A stretch of DNA of 15,157 nucleotides from CAYNST01 sp964399955. GTDB lineage: Bacteria > Pseudomonadota > Gammaproteobacteria > Pseudomonadales > Cellvibrionaceae. The translations under genes were made by a program, and so were the position numbers. Below, one piece after another: positions 1 through 7,863 of this stretch. The notes beneath the pieces are model-generated. The model ran no database searches, had not been told where the DNA came from, and was given only the letters and a program-made list of their open reading frames with translations. The DNA lies in the NCBI GenBank assembly GCA_964399955.1, contig CAYNST010000082.1, positions 1 through 15,157 of the forward strand, in the 5' to 3' direction. The number at the start of each line of letters is the position of its first letter. The stretch's first letter is position 1.

Positions 1-3
1 GTT

Positions 4-1050
4 TTAGCGCTTCAGAAACTCCACCAAAGCCGGCGCCATTTCGCGCGCGGTGCGGCCTGCGCCAATCAGTGTTGCCGATGCGGCACCTGCCCAGTCGCCG
101 TAACCAACCAGCCAAAGCCTGGGTTGTGTGACGGATTGGTTATTAAGCGTTTTCACACGCCCGTCTGGCTCCATGACATTAAGTGGTTGGAGGTGGTCCA
201 GGGCTGCCTTGAAGCCGGTGCACCAGATGATGGCGTCAACCGATTCAAAGACCTCGTCCGCCCAGACAACCCCCTCTTCAACCAAATGGCTGAACGGGCG
301 CACGGTGGTGAGTACTCCTCGCGCGCGCGCTTCTTTCACGCCAGGCACCATGACAATATCGCCTATACCGCCCGCCGGTTCGCCATCTGCTTGCCCAAGT
401 ACGCGAGCGGACGCTCGCTCAAACAGCACCCGACCGTCTACATCGTCGGCAAGAAATTCGGGTTCGCGCAGCGTCACCCAGGTAGTGTCCGCAACTTTTG
501 AGACTTCAGCCAGAATCTGCGCGCCCGAGTTGCCGCCGCCCACCACCAGGACTCTCAAGCCCTCGAAGGGTTGGACCGAGCGGTATTGGGCAGAATGCAC
601 CTGGAGGCCCTGAAAATCTTCCAAACCTGAATAATTCGGAATGAAAGGCTTGCGCCAGGTGCCGGTGGCGCTGACCACAGCACGCCCATACCAGGTCTTT
701 TGTCCACTGCTGAGCTTTAAACTGTCGCCGGCAGGCTCAACGGCCTTCACCTGCATCGGCCGTTCGATAGCAAAACCGTAACGCTGTTCGTAGCGGGTAA
801 GGTAGCTGATAACATCATCCCGCCCGGGAAATTCGCCGCTCTGGTTGTTCGGCATCATCCAACCGGGCAACGAACTGTACTCGGCCGGAGAGAACAGCCG
901 CAGACTATTCCAGGTGTGCTGCCAGGCACCACCGGGTCCTGGGTTGTCGTCGAGAATCACGAAATCAAGGCCTGCACGGCGCAGGTAATAGGCGATAGCC
1001 AGCCCCGCCTGACCGCCTCCAACAATGACTGCGTCGTAAACTTTGGGCAT
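4..1050 (-). CDS. arsO: ArsO-like FAD/NAD(P)H-dependent flavin monooxygenase
   Basis: Predicted cytoplasmic flavoprotein of 348 aa with two Rossmann dinucleotide sites: VGGGQAG at residues 10-16 near the N terminus (FAD) and VGGGNSG at 170-176 (NAD(P)H). It also has the SATGTW (127-132) and CTGF (277-280) segments of the flavin-monooxygenase/thioredoxin-reductase superfamily. The PGGAWQHTW...LRLFSP...SLPGW region (about 39-64) matches my recollection of the ArsO family, which sits in arsenic-resistance operons and is thought to act on arsenicals; the chemistry is not firmly settled. The ATG at 1050 is chosen because it lies just before the FAD motif. A longer in-frame start at 1155 would add 35 residues of basic, low-information sequence. 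An AAGG lies about 9 bases upstream. No arsR, arsB or arsH is visible, but the gene ends at the window edge, so partners could lie beyond it. The family call is fairly firm; the arsenic role is inference. Confidence 0.8.
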   Translation of the reverse strand: MPKVYDAVIVGGGQAGLAIAYYLRRAGLDFVILDDNPGPGGAWQHTWNSLRLFSPAEYSSLPGWMMPNNQSGEFPGRDDVISYLTRYEQRYGFAIERPMQVKAVEPAGDSLKLSSGQKTWYGRAVVSATGTWRKPFIPNYSGLEDFQGLQVHSAQYRSVQPFEGLRVLVVGGGNSGAQILAEVSKVADTTWVTLREPEFLADDVDGRVLFERASARVLGQADGEPAGGIGDIVMVPGVKEARARGVLTTVRPFSHLVEEGVVWADEVFESVDAIIWCTGFKAALDHLQPLNVMEPDGRVKTLNNQSVTQPRLWLVGYGDWAGAASATLIGAGRTAREMAPALVEFLKR

Positions 1051-1091
1051 GTTATTTTGCCTTGCTTGGTTTTTTGTTAAGTGTCGTTTGG

Positions 1092-1134
1092 CCGCAGCGT
1101 GGGGCCTCATTGTGCGAGCAATGGGTTGCTGCGG
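1092..1134. other. Two-level hairpin in the flavoprotein gene leader
   Basis: The outer arms CCGCAGC (1092-1098) and GCTGCGG (1128-1134) are perfectly complementary over 7 bp. Inside them CATTG (1108-1112) pairs with CAATG (1119-1123) around a 6-base loop, and a G-U and a G-C pair can extend this inner stem. On the minus strand it lies about 42-84 bases upstream of the flavoprotein ATG, so it could fold in a 5' leader. No T-run follows on either strand, which argues against a simple intrinsic terminator. Its function is unknown. Confidence 0.4.
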
Positions 1135-1165
1135 ATTTCTCATCCAACGGCTCACCGAACAGACT

Positions 1166-1199
1166 TAGTACACTCCGGTAGTACGAGCAGTCATAGTAC
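1166..1199. promoter_or_regulatory. Three TAGTAC direct repeats, possible operator
   Basis: TAGTAC occurs at 1166-1171, 1179-1184 and 1194-1199, with start-to-start spacing of 13 and 15 bases. Each core GTAC is self-complementary. Read on the minus strand, the block lies about 115-150 bases upstream of the flavoprotein start. It includes TGACTG and TACTAA, 17 bases apart, which could serve as weak -35 and -10 elements. The iterated sites suggest a regulator-binding site at a promoter, but no regulator gene is in view and the match to a promoter consensus is poor. Confidence 0.3.
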
Positions 1200-1350
1200 A
1201 CGTTCCGTATGCACACCGCTCGTGCCTGGCTGTTCAAGCCTCAAGGCAGCGAATGGGCGTTGCCATCTCAATAATGAGTTTGACCGGAATCGAGATCTGG
1301 TGGTTCAAGCGGCGATTGCGCAGCTGAGGCGATAATCGCAATTGAAAACG

Positions 1351-2700
1351 CTAGACCGCAGGCAGGGTCAGCACTGCGGTAGCAATGGAAAAATAAATCA
1401 GAATTCCGCTGATGTCGGCAATTGAGGTGATTAACGGTGCACTGGCAGTGGCCGGGTCTATCTTCATGCGGGTGAGAATAAATGGCAGAAGCATTCCAAC
1501 CATGCTGCCCACAATGACCACGGCAACCATGGATAAGGACACCGTCAGGGCCACCTCGGCCCCACCGCGCCACAGCCCCAAGCCCCAAACAGCCGCCCCC
1601 ATGGTCACGCCAAGGGCGGCGGACACCCCCAGCTCCTTGGCCCACAGCCGGAACCAGTCGCGCATTTGCACATCGCCGGTGGCCAGGGCGCGCACCATCA
1701 AGGTAGCTGCCTGGGAGCCTGCATTCCCGCCGGAGTCGATAATCAATGGCAGGAAGAACACCAGCGCAATGACCGCAGCAATGGTGTCTTCGAAATAGGC
1801 AATGCCCATACCGCTGAATATGTTCATAAACACCAGCAACACCAGCCAACCCACGCGTTTGCGGTACAGCAGGGCGGGGCGGGCGTCCCGCAGACTCAAG
1901 CCCACCGCACTTACGCCGCCTAATTTGTGGAAGTCCTCGGTGTTCTCTTCCTCTGCAACGTCCATGACATCATCGACAGTCACCACGCCCAGAAGAGCGC
2001 CCGAGGTATCAAGTACCGGCAAGGAAACAAGGTCGTAACGCTGGATGAGGCGCACCGCCTCAGCACGGTCGGCGGACGCCTGAATAGTGATGGGATCGCC
2101 GGATACCAGTTGACACGCAGTTTTATCCTGTGGCTCCAAGACCAGGCTTTTGAGATTGATAATGCCCTGCAGCTTGCGCTGCTGGTTAGTGACGTAAAGT
2201 GTGTCAATGGTTTCATAATCGTCTTTGTGCAACCGCACGTGGTCCAGGGCGCGAGCAAGCGTCCAGTTTTCTCTGATGGTGATAAACGCGGTCGTCATCA
2301 AGCGTCCCGCACTTTCCTCTGGATATCCCAATTGCTCCAAAGTTCGCTTCAGGTCGGAGGTGGACAACAGGCGTAACAGATGCTCTACCTGAACCGGCTC
2401 CAACGACTCAAGCAGTGCAGTGCGGTCGTCTTGCGAAAGGTTCTTGAGTATGAAGCGGCCCCTTTCATCCTGCATGGAATGCAGAAGCGGGTATTGCAGA
2501 AGTTCTGGTAAGTAACTGAATACGTCCGCCCAGCGCTCTTTAGGTAAATGGCTGAAGGCATGGGTTACCAGATCCAGTTCCAAGCCGTCCAGTGCACTGG
2601 CAACATCCTGCACCGGGCTCTGCCTGCAACGTGTCGCCCATCCCGTCCAATCCTTCTGCAGAATCAGGTCTCTGAGCAATAAACTTCGGGCGTTATCCAT
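1351..2700 (-). CDS. mgtE: MgtE-family magnesium channel/transporter
   Basis: Inner-membrane Mg2+ channel protein of 449 aa, the usual family length. The order is typical: an alpha-helical MgtE N domain (about 30-130), two CBS domains (about 135-195 and 198-255) and a membrane part of about five helices from residue 280 to the end. Family motifs in the membrane part are FFLPLI-DSGGNAGSQ (315-330) and DPATASAPLITSIADISG (415-432). D429 aligns with the pore aspartate that binds Mg2+ in the Thermus channel (D432 there). In that family the N and CBS domains close the pore when cytosolic Mg2+ is high. The ATG at 2700 has no strong ribosome-binding site. The recombinase gene lies 96 bp upstream on the same strand, so mgtE may have its own promoter in that gap or be read through. 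No oddities are seen; the call is secure. Confidence 0.95.
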   Translation of the reverse strand: MDNARSLLLRDLILQKDWTGWATRCRQSPVQDVASALDGLELDLVTHAFSHLPKERWADVFSYLPELLQYPLLHSMQDERGRFILKNLSQDDRTALLESLEPVQVEHLLRLLSTSDLKRTLEQLGYPEESAGRLMTTAFITIRENWTLARALDHVRLHKDDYETIDTLYVTNQQRKLQGIINLKSLVLEPQDKTACQLVSGDPITIQASADRAEAVRLIQRYDLVSLPVLDTSGALLGVVTVDDVMDVAEEENTEDFHKLGGVSAVGLSLRDARPALLYRKRVGWLVLLVFMNIFSGMGIAYFEDTIAAVIALVFFLPLIIDSGGNAGSQAATLMVRALATGDVQMRDWFRLWAKELGVSAALGVTMGAAVWGLGLWRGGAEVALTVSLSMVAVVIVGSMVGMLLPFILTRMKIDPATASAPLITSIADISGILIYFSIATAVLTLPAV

Positions 2701-2796
2701 CTGTTGTGGGTTCTCTGTTGTCGATCAGCCGAGGAGGCCTGCTTAACCGCGACTGGGTAGCCGGGCCTGGCCTGCCACGCGCTCCGGGTTCAAGCC

Positions 2797-4098
2797 TTAT
2801 AAAAGATTTGCCATTTGTTGCGGGTCAAACTTGTCGGCAGCGTCGGACTTGGACTGGTCAAGCAAATGCACATAAATCTGCGTGGTTGAGAGATCCGCGT
2901 GGCCGAGGCGGTCCTGGGTGGCTCGCAGATCCCCGCTCAGTGCCAAGAAATAAGTGGCGTGGGTGTGACGCATCCAGTGACAGGTAAAGCTTGCCAGCGT
3001 GGAGCGCATGCGCATCAGGTCTCCTGCCCGCTCCGGCTCGTTGTGCTGTGTCAGCAACAGGTCAACTGCCGCTACACACAGCTCACGTATCTCTCCAAAA
3101 ATATTGCTGATCTGACGGTCGCCGATGGGGCGACGACCGGACATGTCCGGTATCAGCGGCGTGCCTTCTTCAAACCCCGGCAATGGATCAAGCGGCGTCC
3201 AGTTTTTTTTGTTTTTCATCGCCACGTTGAGTGCCAGGCGATAGGCTTTGAGAATCTCCACGAAGGATTTTCCCAAGGCGACAGTGCGGTTTTCCCCTTC
3301 GATGCTGCCCTTGCCGCATACCTGCAGGGCTAGCGTTTTCCTGTCCCCCGAGCCGCGTATTTGGATATCGCCCATCGTGTAGTGGACCGGCTCGGAAATG
3401 CGCAGGCCGGTGTGCAGGAACAGGTCATACACGTAACAACGGCGCAAGGCCTTGAAATGCGCATCCGTATCTTGGGTAGCTTCAGCACGCGCCAGTGCGT
3501 CCCGCAGTACCTGGCCCACGAATGCGGCTTCATGAGGCTGAAGATACCGCTCTACAGTGTTCATCTTGCTGGGCCGCTGTCCTCGGGTGCGCCTGGTGGT
3601 AGCGGGATTGCCCAACAAATAACCCTCATCAACCAGATAAGTGAACAGAGATTGAAGTATTTTTTGTACCCTTTGCACACTGGAGGCGCCAAGCCCCACT
3701 TGTGCATCCACGCCTACCTTGAACGGGCGCCAATGGGGGTTCAAGGTGCCGTCGCGGCGGAACTTCTTGGCAGAAGCTGCGCACCAGCTTGCGGGAGGGG
3801 ACCGGAGAAACTCGTAGTACTCTGCCAGGTCCGCACGCTTCAAGCCAGACAGCGGAATTTGACGAATGTGAATCAGCCACAGGCTCAAGCGCTCCAGCTC
3901 TGCAGCGTAAGAGCGGAAGGTTTTGGGTGAATGCCGATATTCATTCAAAAACGCCAGCACAGCGTCCCAGTCATCCGCAGCGTCCACATTGCCAACTTCA
4001 TTGCTGAAGTTGTGACCGGGCTCCTGTCGCGGCGGGGCCCACAGATAGCGGGCGAATCCCGTGGAGATGTCTATTAAAGGCTGATGAATGATGATCAT
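2797..4098 (-). CDS. Tyrosine recombinase/phage-type integrase
   Basis: Site-specific recombinase of 433 aa that would cut and rejoin DNA through a 3'-phosphotyrosine. The catalytic set appears complete: R233 in HTGLRISE, K263 in VCGKGS, H374 and R377 in HWMRHTH, H400 in LGHADLSTTQIY and nucleophile Y409. A core-binding (SAM-like) domain occupies about residues 40-160. A spacer of about 60 residues (290-350) between the lysine and the H-x-x-R motif makes it longer than XerC/XerD (about 300 aa). The ATG at 4098 has no clear Shine-Dalgarno sequence, and no other Met occurs until residue 179. It stands alone: no excisionase, relaxase, phage or cassette genes flank it. The coding strand has a run of eight A (3203-3210). 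It could be a remnant of an integrated element or a resident recombinase; the att site was not identified. Confidence 0.92.
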   Translation of the reverse strand: MIIIHQPLIDISTGFARYLWAPPRQEPGHNFSNEVGNVDAADDWDAVLAFLNEYRHSPKTFRSYAAELERLSLWLIHIRQIPLSGLKRADLAEYYEFLRSPPASWCAASAKKFRRDGTLNPHWRPFKVGVDAQVGLGASSVQRVQKILQSLFTYLVDEGYLLGNPATTRRTRGQRPSKMNTVERYLQPHEAAFVGQVLRDALARAEATQDTDAHFKALRRCYVYDLFLHTGLRISEPVHYTMGDIQIRGSGDRKTLALQVCGKGSIEGENRTVALGKSFVEILKAYRLALNVAMKNKKNWTPLDPLPGFEEGTPLIPDMSGRRPIGDRQISNIFGEIRELCVAAVDLLLTQHNEPERAGDLMRMRSTLASFTCHWMRHTHATYFLALSGDLRATQDRLGHADLSTTQIYVHLLDQSKSDAADKFDPQQMANLL

Positions 4099-4389
4099 GG
4101 GGACAGTACTACCAAGGCGACGGCAAGAAGTGTAAAGCAGTCGCCGATCTTACACCATGAGATAGCCCGTACCCGGCTGCAGCAGGTGTGGTACGAACCT
4201 GCAAAACCGGCGGACAGGCGTGTGCGTACAGCCTGCTCGGCCTTTTGCTTATCCAGTGGCATAATAGGCTGCTGCCCAGGCTGGGCGAGGGGTGGGTGGG
4301 TGGCCGCAGCCAGTTGGCGGCGGGGGGCCTGGCCTGTGTTAACCTTGGCGCCATCCTGCGCGCCCAATCAACATCAAAGTAGATTTGCC
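4099..4389. other. Divergent intergenic region between integrase and sensory operon
   Basis: This stretch must hold the promoters of both the leftward integrase and the rightward sensory operon. It begins with GGGGACAGTACT (4099-4110) directly against the integrase start. A self-complementary GCCC-AGGCT-GGGC lies at 4274-4286. The plus-strand reading frame is open throughout and joins the kinase frame, but its translation is a Cys/Trp/Arg-rich mixture without domain character, so I treat it as non-coding. I found no -35/-10 pair good enough to call. Confidence 0.5.
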
Positions 4390-7300
4390 ATGCTTACAGG
4401 CTCCGCCATAGACCAATCACAGTTTCGCCGCATTCTGGCGCGTAATATTGCCATGCCGTTGGTAACCGGGCTGGTCAATGCCACATTGTTCCTTGTTTTG
4501 ATCTTTTATCTTCTATCGTCATTCAAGGTCATTGAGCACGCCGAAAACGTTCTGAGGACCTCCAATGACGTCATCAAACTTTCTGTTGATATGCAGACCG
4601 GCTTGCGCGGTTATTTGATCACCGGCGATGAAGCGTTTCTGGCACCGAGGCGCAGTGCCAAACCCAAATTTGCGGCGGAAATGGCCAATCTGCAACAACT
4701 GGTTGACGGTGACACCCTGCAGTTGGAGCGCCTGGATCGCATTCAGGTCATGCTGGATCAGTGGGAGGAGTACGCAGAAACGGTCATAGGCTTGCGAGAC
4801 AACGACGAGGACATTTCAAGCCTCGTCGCCAGCCGAGGCACCCAGGAATTCAACGCAATACGCACGGAGTTTTACGACTTTCAGGACATGGAACGGCAGC
4901 AATTGCAGGAGTACAGTGCGCGCACCCGGACCATAGCACTGAGCGCCATCGCAGCCTATTTGCTGATCAGCTTCGGGCTGGCCGGGCTATTGAGTTATTT
5001 GGGCAGGCGGGAACTGCTGCTGCTTTCCACGACCTACTCCCGATCACTGGCCGAACTGCAGGAAAATGCCGACATTCTGGAGCGCCAAGCATGGCAAAGA
5101 ACGGGACAAGCCGACTTGGCAGAGCAATGTATTGGCAAAACCGCACTCAATGACCTGGGCCGCACCGTGCTTGATGTAATGGCGCACCGGCTGGATGCCT
5201 CTGTGGGAGCCATGTACGTGCGCGATTCGGCCGGCAAGCTGCGGCAGGTAGCCACTTACGGCGGAGCAGAAGAGCAGGGCAGTGAAGCCACTTTCAACCA
5301 ACAGGCGGGTGGACTGGTAGAGCAGGCGGCGTATTCCCGGCGTTTGCTGCAACTGGACGACCTGCCGCCGGACTACCTGAAGATCAGCTCCGGACTGGGC
5401 AGCAGCCCCCCTAGGCACCTGCTGCTAATGCCGCTGTGCCATGAAGGCCAAGTCAACGGCGTTATCGAACTTGGCCTGTTGCGGCCGCCGGCCAATCGGC
5501 ACCTGGAATTCCTGGAGCTGGTGGCACCCAGCATTGGTGACACTGTCGAGATGTCACTGCAGCGCAGACGTATGCAAGATATGCTGGAAGAAACCCAGCA
5601 GCTCAACGAAGAGCTGCAAACCCAGCAGGAGGAGCTGCGCTGCACTAATGAAGAACTGGAAGAACAAAGCCAGGTGCTGCAGAGATCTCAAGCATTGCTG
5701 GAAAACCAAAAGGAAGAGCTGCAGCAAAGTAACGACAAGCTAATGGATCAGGCACTGATTCTTGATCAAAAAAATACTGCGCTGAATCAAATCCAAGCGG
5801 AGCTGGAGGAGCGCGCCGCAGACCTGCAGCGCGCCAGCAAGTACAAGTCGGAGTTTCTGGCCAATATGTCCCACGAGCTGCGTACGCCGCTCAACAGCTC
5901 AATGATCCTTGCGAAGCTACTGGCTGAGAATCAGAAGGGCAACCTGGACGAGGAACAAGTCCGGTTTGCTCAAAGCATCTATTCTTCGGGCAACGATTTA
6001 CTCGACCTCATCAATGACATTCTCGACATTTCCAAGGTAGAAGCCGGCAAGCTGGATTTAACCGTGGAGCCAGTGCCAGTGCAGCAGCTGGTGGAGGCGT
6101 TGAAGATGACGTTTGTGCCCCTGGCCGGGCAAAAACAGTTGCAGTTTTCTGCAGAGCTGGCCCAGGAAGCACCGCCGATGATCACCACGGACTATCAGCG
6201 GGTGGAACAGATATTGAAAAACCTGCTGTCCAACGCCATCAAGTTCACCGACCGTGGCGAGGTCAGCCTGGCGGTTGCAGCAGGGGACAGCGGCTGGGTG
6301 GAATTTAGAGTTAAAGACTCGGGTATTGGTATAGCAGCAGATCAGCAGAAAATCATCTTTGAAGCCTTTCAGCAAGCGGATGGCAGCATCAATAGACGGT
6401 TTGGCGGCACCGGGCTGGGACTGTCCATTTCCCGTGATTTGGCCGCTTTGCTAGGTGGCACCATTCGGGTGGAAAGCGCGCCGGGCAAGGGCAGTGTGTT
6501 TACTCTCTACCTGCCGGTTGATTCGTCTCCCGTAGAGCAAGCCGCCTTAGCGCCCAGTCCAGTACCGGCGCCGGCCTCTCCGCCTGCAATGAAAAAGGAG
6601 AAGGTCAACAGCAGCGTGCCCGAATCGGCCAGTGACCGAGCGTTCGCCGACGACCGCACGGCCCACTCCCACAACAAGCGCACATTGCTGGTAGTTGAGG
6701 ACGACCTGGACTTTGCCCGTGTGCTTTACGGTCTGGCCCATGAGCTGGGCTATCAGTGCCTGGTTGCACCCACCGCCGGGGAGGGATTGGAACTGGCCAA
6801 CCACTACCAGCCGGACGCCATTTTGCTGGACCTGGGCCTGCCCGATGCCTCAGGCATGAGTGTGCTGCATAAGCTCAAGAGTAATTCACTGACGCGCCAT
6901 ATTCCCGTGCACATCGCCTCTGCCACAGACCGTGCCGAGGCAGCCCTGCAGTTGGGAGCCATTGGGTATGCAGTCAAACCCGCCAGCCTCGATCAGCTCA
7001 AGCAGGTATTCAGTAAGCTCGAAGAAAAATTCACGCAGAAAACCAAGCGGGTTTTGCTGGTTGAAGATGACGCCAATCAACGGCAGGCAGTTGTTCACCT
7101 GATCGGCGATAAAGATGTGAACATCACAGCGGTGGAGACCGGCGCAGAAGCCCTGAACCTGCTGCGCAACCATATCTACGACTGCATGATCATAGACTTG
7201 AAGCTGCCTGATATGGAAGGCCATCAACTGCTGCAGCACATGTCCACCGAAGAGCTGGTGGCTTTTCCGCCGGTGATTGTCTACACCGGCCGCAATCTCA

Positions 7301-7863
7301 CTCGTGCCGAAGAGCACGAGCTGTTGAAATATTCGCGCTCAATCATCATCAAGGGCGCGCGCTCCCCTGAGCGCCTGCTGGACGAAGTGACGCTGTTTCT
7401 GCACAAGGTAGAGGCCGAACTGACGGATGAACGGCAAAGGATGCTGAGAACCGTGCGCAGCCGAGACAAAGCCCTGGACGGGCGCAGAGTACTGCTGGTG
7501 GATGATGACGCACGCAACGTGTTTGCGCTGACCGGCGCGCTGGAGCAAAAGGGCGCGGTGGTGGAAATTGCCCGCAATGGGTACGAGGCGCTGGAAAAAC
7601 TGGATAGCGTACCGGAGATTGACCTGGTACTGATGGATATCATGATGCCGGGCATGGATGGGCTTGAGGCTACCCGGCGCATAAGAGCGGACGGGCGCTT
7701 TGCCAAATTGCCCATCATTGCCGTTACGGCAAAAGCCATGAAAGATGATCAAGAGCAGTGCATGCGGGCCGGCGCTTCGGATTATCTGGCCAAGCCCATC
7801 GATCTGGACAGGCTTTATTCACTGCTGCGGGTTTGGCTACCGGGCTTGGAGCGCCTGGCGTGA
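4390..7863 (+). CDS. CHASE3-GAF hybrid histidine kinase with three receiver domains
   Basis: Inner-membrane sensor kinase of 1157 aa. TM1 spans about 22-43, then a periplasmic helical CHASE3 sensor domain (44-180), TM2 (182-204), a GAF domain (about 250-392), a Glu/Gln-rich coiled coil (393-483) and HisKA with phospho-acceptor H495 in MSHELRTP. The HATPase_c domain has its N box at about 607-617, G1 DSGIGIA at 643-649 and G2 GTGLGLS at 673-679. A Pro/Ala linker leads to three receivers with phospho-acceptor aspartates D814, D936 and D1083. The active-site lysines are K863 (KP), K988 (followed by Gly, not Pro) and K1135 (KP). The ATG at 4390 is chosen because it precedes the Arg-rich stretch and TM1; the frame is open upstream but looks non-coding, and the ribosome-binding site is weak. 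It heads an operon with CheR-like, CheB-like and receiver-kinase genes, overlapping the CheR gene by 4 bases. The ligand sensed and the output are unknown. Confidence 0.93.
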   Translation: MLTGSAIDQSQFRRILARNIAMPLVTGLVNATLFLVLIFYLLSSFKVIEHAENVLRTSNDVIKLSVDMQTGLRGYLITGDEAFLAPRRSAKPKFAAEMANLQQLVDGDTLQLERLDRIQVMLDQWEEYAETVIGLRDNDEDISSLVASRGTQEFNAIRTEFYDFQDMERQQLQEYSARTRTIALSAIAAYLLISFGLAGLLSYLGRRELLLLSTTYSRSLAELQENADILERQAWQRTGQADLAEQCIGKTALNDLGRTVLDVMAHRLDASVGAMYVRDSAGKLRQVATYGGAEEQGSEATFNQQAGGLVEQAAYSRRLLQLDDLPPDYLKISSGLGSSPPRHLLLMPLCHEGQVNGVIELGLLRPPANRHLEFLELVAPSIGDTVEMSLQRRRMQDMLEETQQLNEELQTQQEELRCTNEELEEQSQVLQRSQALLENQKEELQQSNDKLMDQALILDQKNTALNQIQAELEERAADLQRASKYKSEFLANMSHELRTPLNSSMILAKLLAENQKGNLDEEQVRFAQSIYSSGNDLLDLINDILDISKVEAGKLDLTVEPVPVQQLVEALKMTFVPLAGQKQLQFSAELAQEAPPMITTDYQRVEQILKNLLSNAIKFTDRGEVSLAVAAGDSGWVEFRVKDSGIGIAADQQKIIFEAFQQADGSINRRFGGTGLGLSISRDLAALLGGTIRVESAPGKGSVFTLYLPVDSSPVEQAALAPSPVPAPASPPAMKKEKVNSSVPESASDRAFADDRTAHSHNKRTLLVVEDDLDFARVLYGLAHELGYQCLVAPTAGEGLELANHYQPDAILLDLGLPDASGMSVLHKLKSNSLTRHIPVHIASATDRAEAALQLGAIGYAVKPASLDQLKQVFSKLEEKFTQKTKRVLLVEDDANQRQAVVHLIGDKDVNITAVETGAEALNLLRNHIYDCMIIDLKLPDMEGHQLLQHMSTEELVAFPPVIVYTGRNLTRAEEHELLKYSRSIIIKGARSPERLLDEVTLFLHKVEAELTDERQRMLRTVRSRDKALDGRRVLLVDDDARNVFALTGALEQKGAVVEIARNGYEALEKLDSVPEIDLVLMDIMMPGMDGLEATRRIRADGRFAKLPIIAVTAKAMKDDQEQCMRAGASDYLAKPIDLDRLYSLLRVWLPGLERLA

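Larger units (their letters stand above)
1051..1350. other. 300-bp intergenic region between mgtE and the flavoprotein gene
   Basis: Both flanking genes run leftwards, so this stretch holds the 3' end of the mgtE transcript and any promoter or leader of the flavoprotein gene. I see a two-level hairpin (1092-1134) and three TAGTAC hexamers (1166-1199), listed separately. A small plus-strand frame (1081-1335, GTG start) gives 84 residues with no recognisable domain and no clear ribosome-binding site, so I do not call it a gene. Near mgtE, ATTGCG and CGCAAT arms (about 1316-1342) could pair weakly, but no T-run follows on the minus strand, so no convincing terminator is seen. Confidence 0.6.

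Noticed and set aside
1077..1148. GTTAAGT and ATCCAAC flanking the hairpin, resembling integron attC core sites
   Set aside because: The two cores are in the wrong order for an attC site on either strand and are not complementary to each other.
1268..1849. A 193-codon open frame on the minus strand, overlapping mgtE in another frame
   Set aside because: It overlaps the well-supported mgtE reading frame and its translation shows only His/Cys/Gly-rich sequence without domains.
1232..2797. GTTCAAGCCT repeated at 1232-1241 and 2788-2797, flanking the mgtE region
   Set aside because: A 10-base repeat is expected many times by chance in a window this size, and the flanks do not match.
2783..2800. 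GGGTTCAAGCC resembling a tRNA T-arm next to the integrase stop, as expected of an attachment site
   Set aside because: The bases on either side of the loop do not pair into a T-stem, and no acceptor, D or anticodon arms are found.
4257..4272. TGGCATAATAGGCTGC as a possible sigma-54 promoter
   Set aside because: The spacing between the GG and GC elements is one base too long and the -12 element does not match.
4084..4389. In-frame upstream extension of the large kinase by 102 codons
   Set aside because: The translation has no domain character, and ATG 4390 sits just before the first transmembrane segment, where the family begins.
7281..7752. Two long antisense open frames under the third receiver domain
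   Set aside because: They are shadows of the kinase gene. The Ser-rich and mixed translations lack any motif, and no ribosome-binding site is seen.
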